Shown piece after piece: positions 1 to 6,236 of a stretch of 7,875 nt of DNA. Positions within the stretch are counted from its first letter, which is position 1. The number at the start of each line of letters is the position of its first letter. This DNA comes from Candidatus Margulisiibacteriota bacterium (GTDB lineage Bacteria > Margulisbacteria > WOR-1 > JAKLHX01). The position numbers and the translations under genes were made by a program. Under the pieces are notes generated by a model. It did no database searches, was not told where the DNA came from, and saw only the letters and a list, made by a program, of their open reading frames with translations. The DNA is taken from assembly GCA_022709925.1 (NCBI GenBank), contig JAKLHX010000048.1, positions 1 through 7,875 of the forward strand. The letters run 5' to 3'.

Positions 1-86
1 TGGCTGATGAGGCGGGAATAAAAAACTTCAGGACCAAAGTGGTCCTTGTGGATAGTAACAACAAGATAACGAAGGTATTGGAGTAA
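1..86 (+). CDS. C-terminal tail of an upstream gene, possibly FlgA
   Basis: An open frame enters from the left edge (first full codon at base 3) and stops at TAA 84-86, encoding about 27 residues that end in DSNNKITKVLE. The stop lies 3 bases before the flgH start, so this gene is very probably cotranscribed with flgH. In many flagellar operons the gene before flgH is flgA, the periplasmic P-ring chaperone, whose C-terminal SAF domain ends in alternating Val/Lys strands like those seen here. The fragment is too short for real identification; FlgA is inferred mainly from gene order. The last codons also contain the Shine-Dalgarno sequence of flgH. Confidence 0.5.
   Translation, partial: ADEAGIKNFRTKVVLVDSNNKITKVLE
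30..46. repeat. 7-bp perfect inverted repeat just upstream of flgH
   Basis: AGGACCA (30-36) and TGGTCCT (40-46) are exact reverse complements separated by the 3-base loop AAG. The repeat lies inside the last codons of the upstream gene, 44 bases before the flgH ATG. No U-tract follows, so it is not a standard intrinsic terminator. It could be a small mRNA hairpin, or chance within coding sequence. Confidence 0.4.
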
Positions 87-89
87 TTT

Positions 90-680
90 ATGGCAAAGAA
101 GTTCCTTTATTCGATGTTTTTCTGCGTGGCACTGTTAAGTACGGCTTTTTCTTCGTCCCTATGGAACGAGAACAGCTCTTCTCCTCTGGTGGTGGAAAAA
201 CCTTACAAGATCGGGGATGTTGTGATGGTGCTGATCGTTGAAAGCACTTCCGCCGTCCAAAAGGCGGGGACAGATACCAGCAATCAAGACAGTCTTAGCG
301 CGAGCTTCAGCCATACGATCACAAAACTTGAAGGCGCCATAGCCCCTTCTAATACTCTCCAGGGTTCGAGGAGCAATGCTTTCAAAGGTTCCGGTTCGAC
401 CACAAGGACCAGCAATGTCCTTGCTACGGTAGCCGTCATGGTAAAAAGCGTGCTTCCGGACGGCAACCTGATGATATCCGGAACACACAAGGTCTCTGTA
501 AATGAGGAAAGCCAGGAGATATCCATTTCCGGGGTCATAAGGCCTAAGGATATAACGGCATGGAATACCGTATATTCCTATCAGGTCGCGAACGCTAATG
601 TCATGGTAAAAGGTGCAGGTTCCGTAGGAGAAGCGTCTTCTCCCGGATTGCTGATGCGATTCCTTAATCTGATATTTTAA
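90..680 (+). CDS. flgH: Flagellar L-ring protein FlgH, no visible lipobox
   Basis: FlgH forms the outer-membrane L ring through which the flagellar rod and hook pass. The 196-residue product has a basic start and a hydrophobic export signal (about residues 4-20), then SLW (23-25), a conserved feature of mature FlgH. Family landmarks follow in order: IGDVVMVLIVE (41-51), FKGSGSTTR (98-106), VLPDGNLMISG (121-131), VNEESQEISISG (137-148), RPKDI (151-155) and the C-terminal PGLLMRFLNLIF. The ATG at 90 is preceded by TTGGAG at 78-83. Most proteobacterial FlgH proteins are lipoproteins, but here the only cysteine (C12) is inside the hydrophobic core and lacks a lipobox, so cleavage by ordinary signal peptidase is more likely. 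It is somewhat shorter than the approximately 230-residue enteric protein. The L-ring identity is secure. Confidence 0.95.
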   Translation: MAKKFLYSMFFCVALLSTAFSSSLWNENSSSPLVVEKPYKIGDVVMVLIVESTSAVQKAGTDTSNQDSLSASFSHTITKLEGAIAPSNTLQGSRSNAFKGSGSTTRTSNVLATVAVMVKSVLPDGNLMISGTHKVSVNEESQEISISGVIRPKDITAWNTVYSYQVANANVMVKGAGSVGEASSPGLLMRFLNLIF

Positions 681-697
681 AAGGAAGATTTTTTGAA

Positions 698-1879
698 ATG
701 AAAAGAAGCATCGGTCTTTTTCTCGCGGCTATAATAGCGGTTTCTTCATCTGCTGCTATTGCGGAAGCTCCTCCTACGAGGATAAAAGATATCGCGACGA
801 TCAGGGACGTAAGAGAGAACCAATTGATGGGATTGGGTCTTGTAGTAGGGCTTAGGCATACGGGGGACAGCCAGCAGACGGAGTTTACCAAACAGGCTTT
901 GACCAATCTGTTGACGTCTATGGGCATGCAGGGGCCTTCTCCGATGAATTCTTCCGGTACGAATCCCATATACAATCTTTCTAATGTCCCAAAATCCCAG
1001 GAATTCAAGTCTAAGAACGTCGCGGCGGTAATGGTGACCGCAAATCTCCCTCCATTCGCAAAAGCAGGAAAACGTATAGATGTCACGGTCTCATCCCTGG
1101 GAGATGCGACCAGCATAAAAGGCGGCACTCTTTTGATGACCCCTCTTAAGGGCGCGGACGGCAGTGTTTATGCGGTGGCACAAGGACCGGTATCCATCGG
1201 CGGTGCGTACGGGGTCAGCATATCCTCCATAAATACGGAAGTGACAACCTCCGGAAAGATACCGAACGGAGCGATAGTAGAAAAAGAAGTCCCCATGGAA
1301 TTTGAGCAGGTCACAAGCGTTTCCACTGAAGAATCGGCCCCTACCGAGAACATAGCGACTGCTTCAAACTTTGCGGTGATCTTGAATGAGCCGGATTTTA
1401 CTACGGCGTCGAGGGTCGCATATACCATAGCCAGGGCAGGTATCGATGCCAGAGCGGAAGACGGGGCTACAATAGTAGTAGCTGCGGCTATGGGGGAAGA
1501 TATAATCTCTTTGATATCAAGGGTTGAGAATCTTACGGTAGTGCCGGACGTCAAAGCAAAAGTCGTGATCAACGAAAGGACCGGGACCATTGTTATAGGA
1601 GAAAATGTGCGTATCGCTCCTGTCGCCGTGACCTACGGGCACATAACGGTAAGCATCGCGGAAGGATCTCCTACAGGGATGATATCGGACATGTCCCCGA
1701 TACAGAACTTGAACATAAGAGAACAAAAACAACGCTTGTCGCAAGCCGGCGGAAGCGCGACTCTCGGGGACTTGATAAGGTCTCTTAACGCGATCGGGGC
1801 TTCTCCAAGGGACCTGATAGCGATACTTCAGGCGCTTAAGTCTTCCGGAGCCATGAATACCGATATAGAGGTGATGTAA
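698..1879 (+). CDS. flgI: Flagellar P-ring protein FlgI
   Basis: FlgI assembles in the periplasm into the P ring around the distal rod at the peptidoglycan layer, beneath the FlgH L ring. The 393-residue product has a signal peptide (about 1-22, hydrophobic 5-21, likely cleaved near AIA-EA). Conserved blocks include RIKDIATI (28-35), ENQLMGLGLVVGL (40-52), NVAAVMVTANLPPFAKAGKRID (107-128), SSLGDATSIKGG (132-143), AQGPVSIGG (161-169), VVINERTGTIVIG (289-301) and GDLIRSLNAIGASPRDLI (357-374). Length and order match full-length FlgI with no break. The start is ATG 698, 17 bases after the flgH stop, with AAGGAAG at 681-687 as ribosome binding site. Its stop is one base before the next gene. The FlgA chaperone it normally needs would be expected upstream. 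Confidence 0.98.
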   Translation: MKRSIGLFLAAIIAVSSSAAIAEAPPTRIKDIATIRDVRENQLMGLGLVVGLRHTGDSQQTEFTKQALTNLLTSMGMQGPSPMNSSGTNPIYNLSNVPKSQEFKSKNVAAVMVTANLPPFAKAGKRIDVTVSSLGDATSIKGGTLLMTPLKGADGSVYAVAQGPVSIGGAYGVSISSINTEVTTSGKIPNGAIVEKEVPMEFEQVTSVSTEESAPTENIATASNFAVILNEPDFTTASRVAYTIARAGIDARAEDGATIVVAAAMGEDIISLISRVENLTVVPDVKAKVVINERTGTIVIGENVRIAPVAVTYGHITVSIAEGSPTGMISDMSPIQNLNIREQKQRLSQAGGSATLGDLIRSLNAIGASPRDLIAILQALKSSGAMNTDIEVM

Positions 1880-1880
1880 A

Positions 1881-2198
1881 ATGGATATGTTCATTCCTCC
1901 GACTCCCGTAAGCGGGAATTTCGGCGTGAACGGCGGATACAGGCCGGACACGGCAAAAGGGCAGGACGCATCGTCCCAATTCGCTTCGGTCTTTTTGCAG
2001 AACATGCTCAAAGAGATATTTAAGAAACAATGGAAGAGCGACCTTGCTGACGACGGCAGTTCAGGTAATGGTCTTTATGCGGAGATGCTGACGGATCAAT
2101 TGATCGGACAGCTTGCGGAAAGCGATGCATTCGGCCTTAACGAGATAATAGCTTCGAGCATTGACAAGAAGAACGCAGAGGTAATGCCGAAGGAATAA
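1881..2198 (+). CDS. flgJ: Single-domain rod-binding protein (FlgJ N-terminal type)
   Basis: This is a 105-residue protein of the rod-binding domain family, equal to the N-terminal half of enteric FlgJ, which acts as a cap or scaffold for rod assembly. The family pattern is visible: FASVFLQNMLKEIFK (34-48), a Gly/Ser loop (59-64) where the family has a G-rich segment, YAEMLTDQLIGQLAESDAFGL (66-86) and a short charged tail. There is no glucosaminidase domain, so a separate enzyme must open peptidoglycan for the rod. Single-domain versions are common outside gamma- and betaproteobacteria. The ATG is one base after the flgI stop, and a strong ribosome binding site, GAGGTGAT (1868-1875), lies inside the end of flgI, so translation is probably coupled. 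The residue pattern and the position after flgI both support the call. Confidence 0.88.
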   Translation: MDMFIPPTPVSGNFGVNGGYRPDTAKGQDASSQFASVFLQNMLKEIFKKQWKSDLADDGSSGNGLYAEMLTDQLIGQLAESDAFGLNEIIASSIDKKNAEVMPKE

Positions 2199-2213
2199 AG
2201 AGGTGTCCAAGTG
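2198..2213 (+). promoter_or_regulatory. Ribosome binding site and GTG start of the sigma factor gene
   Basis: AAGAGGTG (2198-2205) is a near-ideal Shine-Dalgarno sequence 5 bases before GTG at 2211. This supports GTG 2211 as the start rather than the downstream in-frame ATGs at codons 23 and 25, which would remove the Lys-rich N-terminus. Confidence 0.75.
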
Positions 2214-2969
2214 GCCCAGATCAAGACAAAGAAAAAGACAAAAGACGTTAAGAAGCAGGCTTCATTCAGGCCTCCTATGGCCATGGAAGCCTATATGCCT
2301 TTGGTCCATTCCATCGCTTCGATGATATCAGGAAAAGGCCTTCCTCCTAACATAGACTATAACGATCTTGTGAGCGACGGTATGATCGGTCTCATGAAAG
2401 CATGGGATAATTTTGACCCTAAAAGGGGTGTTAAATTCGAGACCTATGCGTCTTACAGGGTAAGAGGCGAGATACTTGACGGACTAAAATACTACAATCC
2501 CGTCCCTTACAGGATACAAGTGATGGTGCGGGACCTGGCAAAGAAAGGCTATGATTCCATACTCAACAAGGGTGGGGCGGAAGAAAAGATCTCTTCAAAG
2601 GATGCTAAGCTCCTTGAAAAGAAAAAGATGAGCGAAGGAGAATTCAAGTCCGCCGTATCAAAGATACAGAAGATCGTTTCTGCTTCGGCTCTCATGTACC
2701 TGGTTTCCCTTGAGCAGCTGACGGAAAATACAGAGGTCCAGGTGTCCGGCGAGAGGACGCATGTTGAAGATTCGGAATCAAATGAGCTCCAGCAAAGGTT
2801 AAACCAAGAGATCGAACAACTTCCGAAAATGGAAAAGACTGCCCTCGACCTTTTTTTTAGGAAAGGCGTCAGTCAGAAGGATATTGCCAAGGACCTTAAA
2901 TTGTCACGCAGTAAGGTGAACCGTCTTATATCCAGGGGGATATCCAGACTGAAGGAGAAGCTCAAATGA
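2211..2969 (+). CDS. fliA: Flagellar sigma-28 type RNA polymerase sigma factor FliA (divergent)
   Basis: This is a 252-residue group 3 sigma factor of the FliA/WhiG type, which directs RNA polymerase to late flagellar promoters. Region 2 is clear: YNDLVSDGMIGLMKAWDNFD (50-69), then KRGVKFETYASYRVRGEILD (71-90). The region 3 area (about 105-170) is Lys-rich and weakly conserved, ending in VSLEQL (165-170). Region 4 runs from LPKMEKTALDLFF (204-216) to the helix-turn-helix VSQKDIAKDLKLSRSKVNRLI (220-240). There is no region 1.1 or 1.2 and the length is typical. The start is GTG with a strong ribosome binding site; the N-terminus is very Lys-rich. The gene lies 12 bases after flgJ and overlaps flgB by ATGA, so it is made with the basal-body proteins. 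The usual DWVPRSVR-like segment of region 2.4 reads NPVPYRIQ (96-103), so promoter preference may differ. No anti-sigma gene flgM is in the window. Another group 3 sigma role is possible, but the operon context favours FliA. Confidence 0.87.
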   Translation: MAQIKTKKKTKDVKKQASFRPPMAMEAYMPLVHSIASMISGKGLPPNIDYNDLVSDGMIGLMKAWDNFDPKRGVKFETYASYRVRGEILDGLKYYNPVPYRIQVMVRDLAKKGYDSILNKGGAEEKISSKDAKLLEKKKMSEGEFKSAVSKIQKIVSASALMYLVSLEQLTENTEVQVSGERTHVEDSESNELQQRLNQEIEQLPKMEKTALDLFFRKGVSQKDIAKDLKLSRSKVNRLISRGISRLKEKLK

Positions 2970-3265
2970 TAGACAGTATTTTTGACCCTACAATGGGATC
3001 TCTTGAGAAAAGCATCCGGAATTCCGCCAAAGCGCAGGAGGTCATCTCCCATAACATAGCCAATGCCAACACTCCGGGATATATCCCGAAGAAGTTTGAT
3101 GAGGTCCTTGGAAAGGCGGTTGAGAAGCGGGATCGCACCAGCGTGAACATGGAAGAAGAGATGTCTGATATGGCAAGGAACAGCGGAAGATATTCGGCAT
3201 ATCTTAAGATGTTCAATTCTAAGCTTTCGGTGCTACGGACCATAATATCTCAGGGGAGGAAATAG
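2966..3265 (+). CDS. flgB: Flagellar proximal rod protein FlgB (short form)
   Basis: FlgB is a proximal rod subunit placed next to the MS ring with FliE and FlgC. The N-terminal rod/hook motif is plain: KAQEVISHNIANANTPGY (22-39). The C-terminal helix, MEEEMSDMARNSGRYSAYL (62-80) then KLSVLRTIISQGR (86-98), matches the family. At 99 residues it is about 30-40 shorter than usual FlgB (roughly 130-140); the missing part is the variable middle between the two helices, here only about residues 45-60. Both packing helices are intact, so this looks like a compact functional form. The ATG overlaps the sigma factor stop (ATGA), with AAGGAGAAG at 2952-2960 as ribosome binding site, indicating coupled translation. 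Confidence 0.93.
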   Translation: MIDSIFDPTMGSLEKSIRNSAKAQEVISHNIANANTPGYIPKKFDEVLGKAVEKRDRTSVNMEEEMSDMARNSGRYSAYLKMFNSKLSVLRTIISQGRK

Positions 3266-3268
3266 TCC

Positions 3269-3706
3269 ATGGGATTGTCCAACGCTTTTGATATATCGGT
3301 GTCCGCCATAAAGACCGAACGGCTTCATATGGAGGTGATAGCCAGTAATATCGCCAATATGAATTCTACAAAGACCGTAAACGGCGGTCCCTATGTAAGG
3401 AAGACGCTGATGTATTCCGAGACGCCTCTTTCTTTCTCCGAAACCCTGGACAGGGCTCAGGAGCGCCGGAACAATAACCTTGGCGGAGTACAGGCGTCTG
3501 TGATCGAGGACAGGTCCACTAATATGCAGAAAGTATATAACCCCGGGCATCCGCATGCCGATGAGGGAGGTTATGTGACATTGCCGAATGTCTCGCTTCC
3601 TACGGAGATGGCTGATATGGTATATACCAGCAAGCTTTATGAAGCGAACATCGCTGTTTTAAATACGACGAAGAAAATGGGGCAGGATACGCTGCAGATC
3701 CAATAA
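3269..3706 (+). CDS. flgC: Flagellar proximal rod protein FlgC
   Basis: FlgC is a rod subunit built from the export apparatus outward together with FlgB, FlgF and FlgG. The 145-residue product is full length. Its family landmarks are AFDISVSAIKTERLHMEVIASNIAN (6-30), NGGPYVRK (38-45), GGVQASVIED (72-81), VYNPGHPHADEGGYV (89-103), LPNVSLPTEMADM (105-117) and the C-terminal helix SKLYEANIAVLNTTKKMGQ (121-139). The ATG is 3 bases after the flgB stop, with AGGGGAGGA (3252-3260) as ribosome binding site. The order flgB-flgC-fliE is the classic proximal rod group. I see nothing unusual here. Confidence 0.98.
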   Translation: MGLSNAFDISVSAIKTERLHMEVIASNIANMNSTKTVNGGPYVRKTLMYSETPLSFSETLDRAQERRNNNLGGVQASVIEDRSTNMQKVYNPGHPHADEGGYVTLPNVSLPTEMADMVYTSKLYEANIAVLNTTKKMGQDTLQIQ

Positions 3707-3724
3707 ATAAAGGAGTGAGTTGAA

Positions 3725-4075
3725 ATGGTCAGTCCGATCAGCAGAATAGACCCGAAATTGATAGCGCAGATACTGGGACCGGGTGAAGAAGTCCCGGTCG
3801 CTGAAACTACTCAACAGGCTCCGGCAACTGCTCCTTTAAGTACGTCGAGCAATACCTTTGACGCTATCTTTAATAAAGCAGTAGATTCGCTGGAAGGGGT
3901 AAGCAAGCTGGAGCAAAATTCCGATGTCCTTATGAATCAATATATGCAGGGGAATGCGGAGTTGTCGGATGTCATGATCGCGACCGCCAAAATGAACCTG
4001 GCGGTGCAGCTTGCCGTTACGACGCTCACTTCGGCGGTTAATACGTTCAAAGAAATAACGCAGATGCAGATATAA
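3725..4075 (+). CDS. fliE: Flagellar rod/MS-ring junction protein FliE
   Basis: FliE links the FliF MS ring and export gate to the proximal rod. The 116-residue protein begins with a variable segment rich in Pro, Ala and Thr (about 18-42). It continues with the conserved part: FDAIFNKAVDSLEGVSKLEQ (45-64), GNAELSDVMIATAKMNLAVQL (76-96) and a C-terminal helix ending in FKEITQMQI (108-116), matching the family's ending around EIMRMQ. The ribosome binding site AAGGAGTGAG (3710-3719) lies 5 bases before the ATG. Expected partners are adjacent: FlgB and FlgC upstream, FliF downstream. Length is near the usual 100-110, the extra residues being in the variable N-terminus. Confidence 0.96.
   Translation: MVSPISRIDPKLIAQILGPGEEVPVAETTQQAPATAPLSTSSNTFDAIFNKAVDSLEGVSKLEQNSDVLMNQYMQGNAELSDVMIATAKMNLAVQLAVTTLTSAVNTFKEITQMQI
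3777..3799. repeat. GC-rich inverted repeat in the early fliE codons
   Basis: GACCGGG (3777-3783) and CCCGGTC (3793-3799) are exact reverse complements around a 9-base A/G-rich loop. The repeat encodes part of the variable N-terminal segment of FliE. It has no U-tract, so it is not a terminator. It could form an mRNA hairpin about 50 bases into fliE, or be a by-product of Pro/Gly/Val codons. Confidence 0.4.
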
Positions 4076-4098
4076 TAAAAAATACTGGAGAGTGACCA

Positions 4099-5682
4099 AT
4101 GGGAGAAGTTGGAGGAGTAAGAGGATCGGAAGCCAGAAGGCTGCTTATCATGGCTTCTGTTGTTGTCGTGGTAGCTCTTGTTTTCGTCTTGAGCTTTGCA
4201 AGGTCTTGCGGGATAAGGGACCCTTATGCCGGATATGTCGTCATCTACAATAATCTGGACCTGCGTGATGCCGCTAACGTTGTTACGCAGCTTAAGGCGC
4301 TTAAGATCCCTTATCAAACGAGAGAGTCCGGCAGATCTATCGCTGTCCCGAAAGATAAGGCCGATGATGCCAGGCTCGGGTTGGCGGAAAAGAACCTTCC
4401 TACCGGCGGTTCCGTAGGTTGGGAGATATTCGATACTTCGAAGCTTGGGACGACCGATTTTGACAGAAGGATACAGTTCATAAGGGCTCTTTCAGGAGAG
4501 CTTTCAAGGACCATTTCCCGTATAGATTCCGTCCAGGACGCAAGGATACAGATAGTGATACCGGAAACGACGCTTTTTGAGGTGACAAAAGTTCCTGTTA
4601 CCGCATCGGTGTTGTTGCAGCTCAAGCCGGGGAGGAAACTTACCAGAGAGCAGATAAACGGTATCGTAAGGCTTGTAGCGAACAGCGTTGAGAATCTAAG
4701 GCCCGAGAACGTAAGCATTGTTGATGTTTTCGGTAATATCTTGAGCGGTCCCGGGGCGGTCACCCCGGAAGCTGCCGTGGGCAGTTACCAGGCTTTGCCT
4801 ATGCCCGCCAAAGATATTTTTGAGTCCCCCAAGGTCAAAGAGACACCCGCGGAAGTGATAATACCGAAGACCGTCCCGACATTTGAAGAAAAGGCCGCGA
4901 TGGCGACCAAAGAGATCGAGGTCGTTCCGGCGGAGCAGACCGTCCCTAAAACACCCGAGGAAAAAGCGCTCTCAAAGATCAAGACCAAAGAAGAGCTGGA
5001 GAACAGGCTTTCTTCCAAAGCGCAGACTATCGTGAACAGGTTCTATCCTCCCAACAGCATCCTTGTCAAAGTGAACCTTGAAATGGACGATTATAAGGTC
5101 TCTGCCAAAAAGGTTTCAGGGAAGAGCTCAAAAAAGGTCCAGCCAAAAAAGAAGAAGATCAACGGCGCGATACGGGACAATATAAAAAAGATGACCGTGA
5201 TAGTGCTTGTCGACAACCGTTTCAACCTCACTCCGCAGTTAAAGAAGACCACTTTGGACATGATAGCTTCATCGCTGTCATATCATCCGTCCCGCGGGGA
5301 TAAAATAGTCCTGCGTCAAGTTCCGTTCCATTATGCTACAGCGACCAAGGCCGGCATGGTGTCTAAGGGGAATGAAGGACAGCAGGAGTTCGGGAAACCG
5401 GACACCTTAAGGTCCGTGATGGCTTTCTTTGGCAAGAACAGGTCTTTAGTATTTTGGGGTATCGGGATCTTTGCGGTAATTGTTGTCATGCGAAGGCTCC
5501 TAAATTCCAGAAAAAGGCCGAAAGTGGAGGTCAGGCCTTCCGTGAAAAAAGCGGAGCCGAACGCCTCTCAGCAGAAGAACTCTTCTGTGGATCAGATACG
5601 CTCTGCCGTCGCGCGCTCTCCGGAAAAAGTAGCCAAGCTTTTGGAGAAATGGATAAGTGAAGAGGAAGGGGGAGAACAATAA
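4099..5682 (+). CDS. fliF: Flagellar MS-ring protein FliF
   Basis: FliF forms the inner-membrane MS ring that houses the export gate and carries the FliG rotor. The 527-residue product has a first membrane helix (about 14-34). Ring-building motifs 1 and 2 follow: YAGYVVIYNNLDLRDAANVV (43-62), IPYQT (70-74), AEKNLPTGGSVGWEIFD (96-112), LSGELSRTISRIDSVQDARI (131-150) and VTASVLLQLKPGRKL (167-181). A Pro/Glu/Lys-rich linker (about 220-297) precedes RBM3 (about 298-410, ending GDKIVLRQVPF). The second membrane helix is about 449-468, and the cytoplasmic tail ends in VAKLLEKWISEEEG (511-524), the expected FliG-binding segment. Salmonella FliF instead has a short linker here and a long collar insertion within RBM3; this one has only about 30 Lys-rich residues there. 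The ribosome binding site is GGAGAGTGA (4087-4095). The stop overlaps the next gene (TAATG). Confidence 0.97.
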   Translation: MGEVGGVRGSEARRLLIMASVVVVVALVFVLSFARSCGIRDPYAGYVVIYNNLDLRDAANVVTQLKALKIPYQTRESGRSIAVPKDKADDARLGLAEKNLPTGGSVGWEIFDTSKLGTTDFDRRIQFIRALSGELSRTISRIDSVQDARIQIVIPETTLFEVTKVPVTASVLLQLKPGRKLTREQINGIVRLVANSVENLRPENVSIVDVFGNILSGPGAVTPEAAVGSYQALPMPAKDIFESPKVKETPAEVIIPKTVPTFEEKAAMATKEIEVVPAEQTVPKTPEEKALSKIKTKEELENRLSSKAQTIVNRFYPPNSILVKVNLEMDDYKVSAKKVSGKSSKKVQPKKKKINGAIRDNIKKMTVIVLVDNRFNLTPQLKKTTLDMIASSLSYHPSRGDKIVLRQVPFHYATATKAGMVSKGNEGQQEFGKPDTLRSVMAFFGKNRSLVFWGIGIFAVIVVMRRLLNSRKRPKVEVRPSVKKAEPNASQQKNSSVDQIRSAVARSPEKVAKLLEKWISEEEGGEQ

Positions 5683-6233
5683 TGGTTTTAACCGGCAGGC
5701 AGAAAGCCACGATACTTCTTTCCTTGCTCGGGACAGAGATATCCAATGAAATATTAAAATTATTGCCTGAAGGCTTTTCGGACATAATAACTTCCGGCAT
5801 GAACAGTCTTCCCATGCCGTCTACTGAACTTGTCAGTTCTGTACTTGAAGAGTTTTCCGGTTTTATGACGCTTCCCGCTGCTTCTGCAGGGGTTCCTCGG
5901 CAAGTGCAGCAGGAAAGTCCCGTGCCCGTTCAAAGCAAACCGCAGAAAGCTGCTGTCGCGGATACGCAGAGAAGCCCTTACGACATATTATTTTACTCTC
6001 AACCGAGAAAGGTCGCGGCCGCTCTTTCCGCGGAAAGGTCCTGGGTCGTGGCATATGTAATGTCTATACTTCCTCCGGTCCAGGGCAAAGAGGTTCTTTC
6101 CTATATGAGCGAAAGAAAGAGCGAAGTGGAGAGAATGATCAAACTTTTGAAAAATCCGCCGGTTTCCAGCCAAATCAAAGAAAAAATTGTTAAAATCTTA
6201 TCAGGCAGGCTTGAAAGGCTGTCCCTAAATTAA
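5682..6233 (+). CDS. fliG: Short FliG-like rotor protein lacking the C-terminal domain
   Basis: FliG is the rotor/switch protein that joins FliF to FliM and receives torque from MotA. This product has only 183 residues against about 330-340 in typical FliG. The N-domain is recognisable: LTGRQKATILLSLLGTEISNEIL (3-25) and VLEEF (54-58), the part that binds the FliF tail. A Pro/Gln/Ala-rich linker (about 64-96) leads to a segment resembling the FliG middle ARM domain: SPYDILFYSQPRKVAAAL (98-115), VLSYMSERKSEVERMI (138-153). The middle-domain EHPQ motif reads ERSW (118-121). The C-terminal domain with the charged torque helix is absent, and fliH begins 3 bases after the stop, leaving no room for a frameshifted remainder. 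The start overlaps the fliF stop, with AAGGGGGAG (5666-5674) as ribosome binding site. Position and N-domain make FliG family membership likely; whether it can form a rotating switch is unclear. Confidence 0.8.
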   Translation: MVLTGRQKATILLSLLGTEISNEILKLLPEGFSDIITSGMNSLPMPSTELVSSVLEEFSGFMTLPAASAGVPRQVQQESPVPVQSKPQKAAVADTQRSPYDILFYSQPRKVAAALSAERSWVVAYVMSILPPVQGKEVLSYMSERKSEVERMIKLLKNPPVSSQIKEKIVKILSGRLERLSLN

Positions 6234-6236
6234 ACA

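Noticed and set aside
664..1590. Minus-strand open frames of 154 and 140 codons opposite flgI
   Set aside because: The + strand encodes a complete, well-conserved FlgI. The reverse products have no recognisable features and no sensible ribosome binding context.
1881..2198. Short flgJ as a truncated gene that lost its hydrolase domain
   Set aside because: Single-domain rod-binding proteins are common in many phyla, the frame ends cleanly, and the sigma factor gene starts 12 bases later with its own strong ribosome binding site.
4742..4768. CCGGGG/CCCCGG inverted repeat in fliF as a possible terminator
   Set aside because: The stem is only 6 bp, there is no U-tract, and it lies within an intact fliF frame at the RBM2/linker junction.
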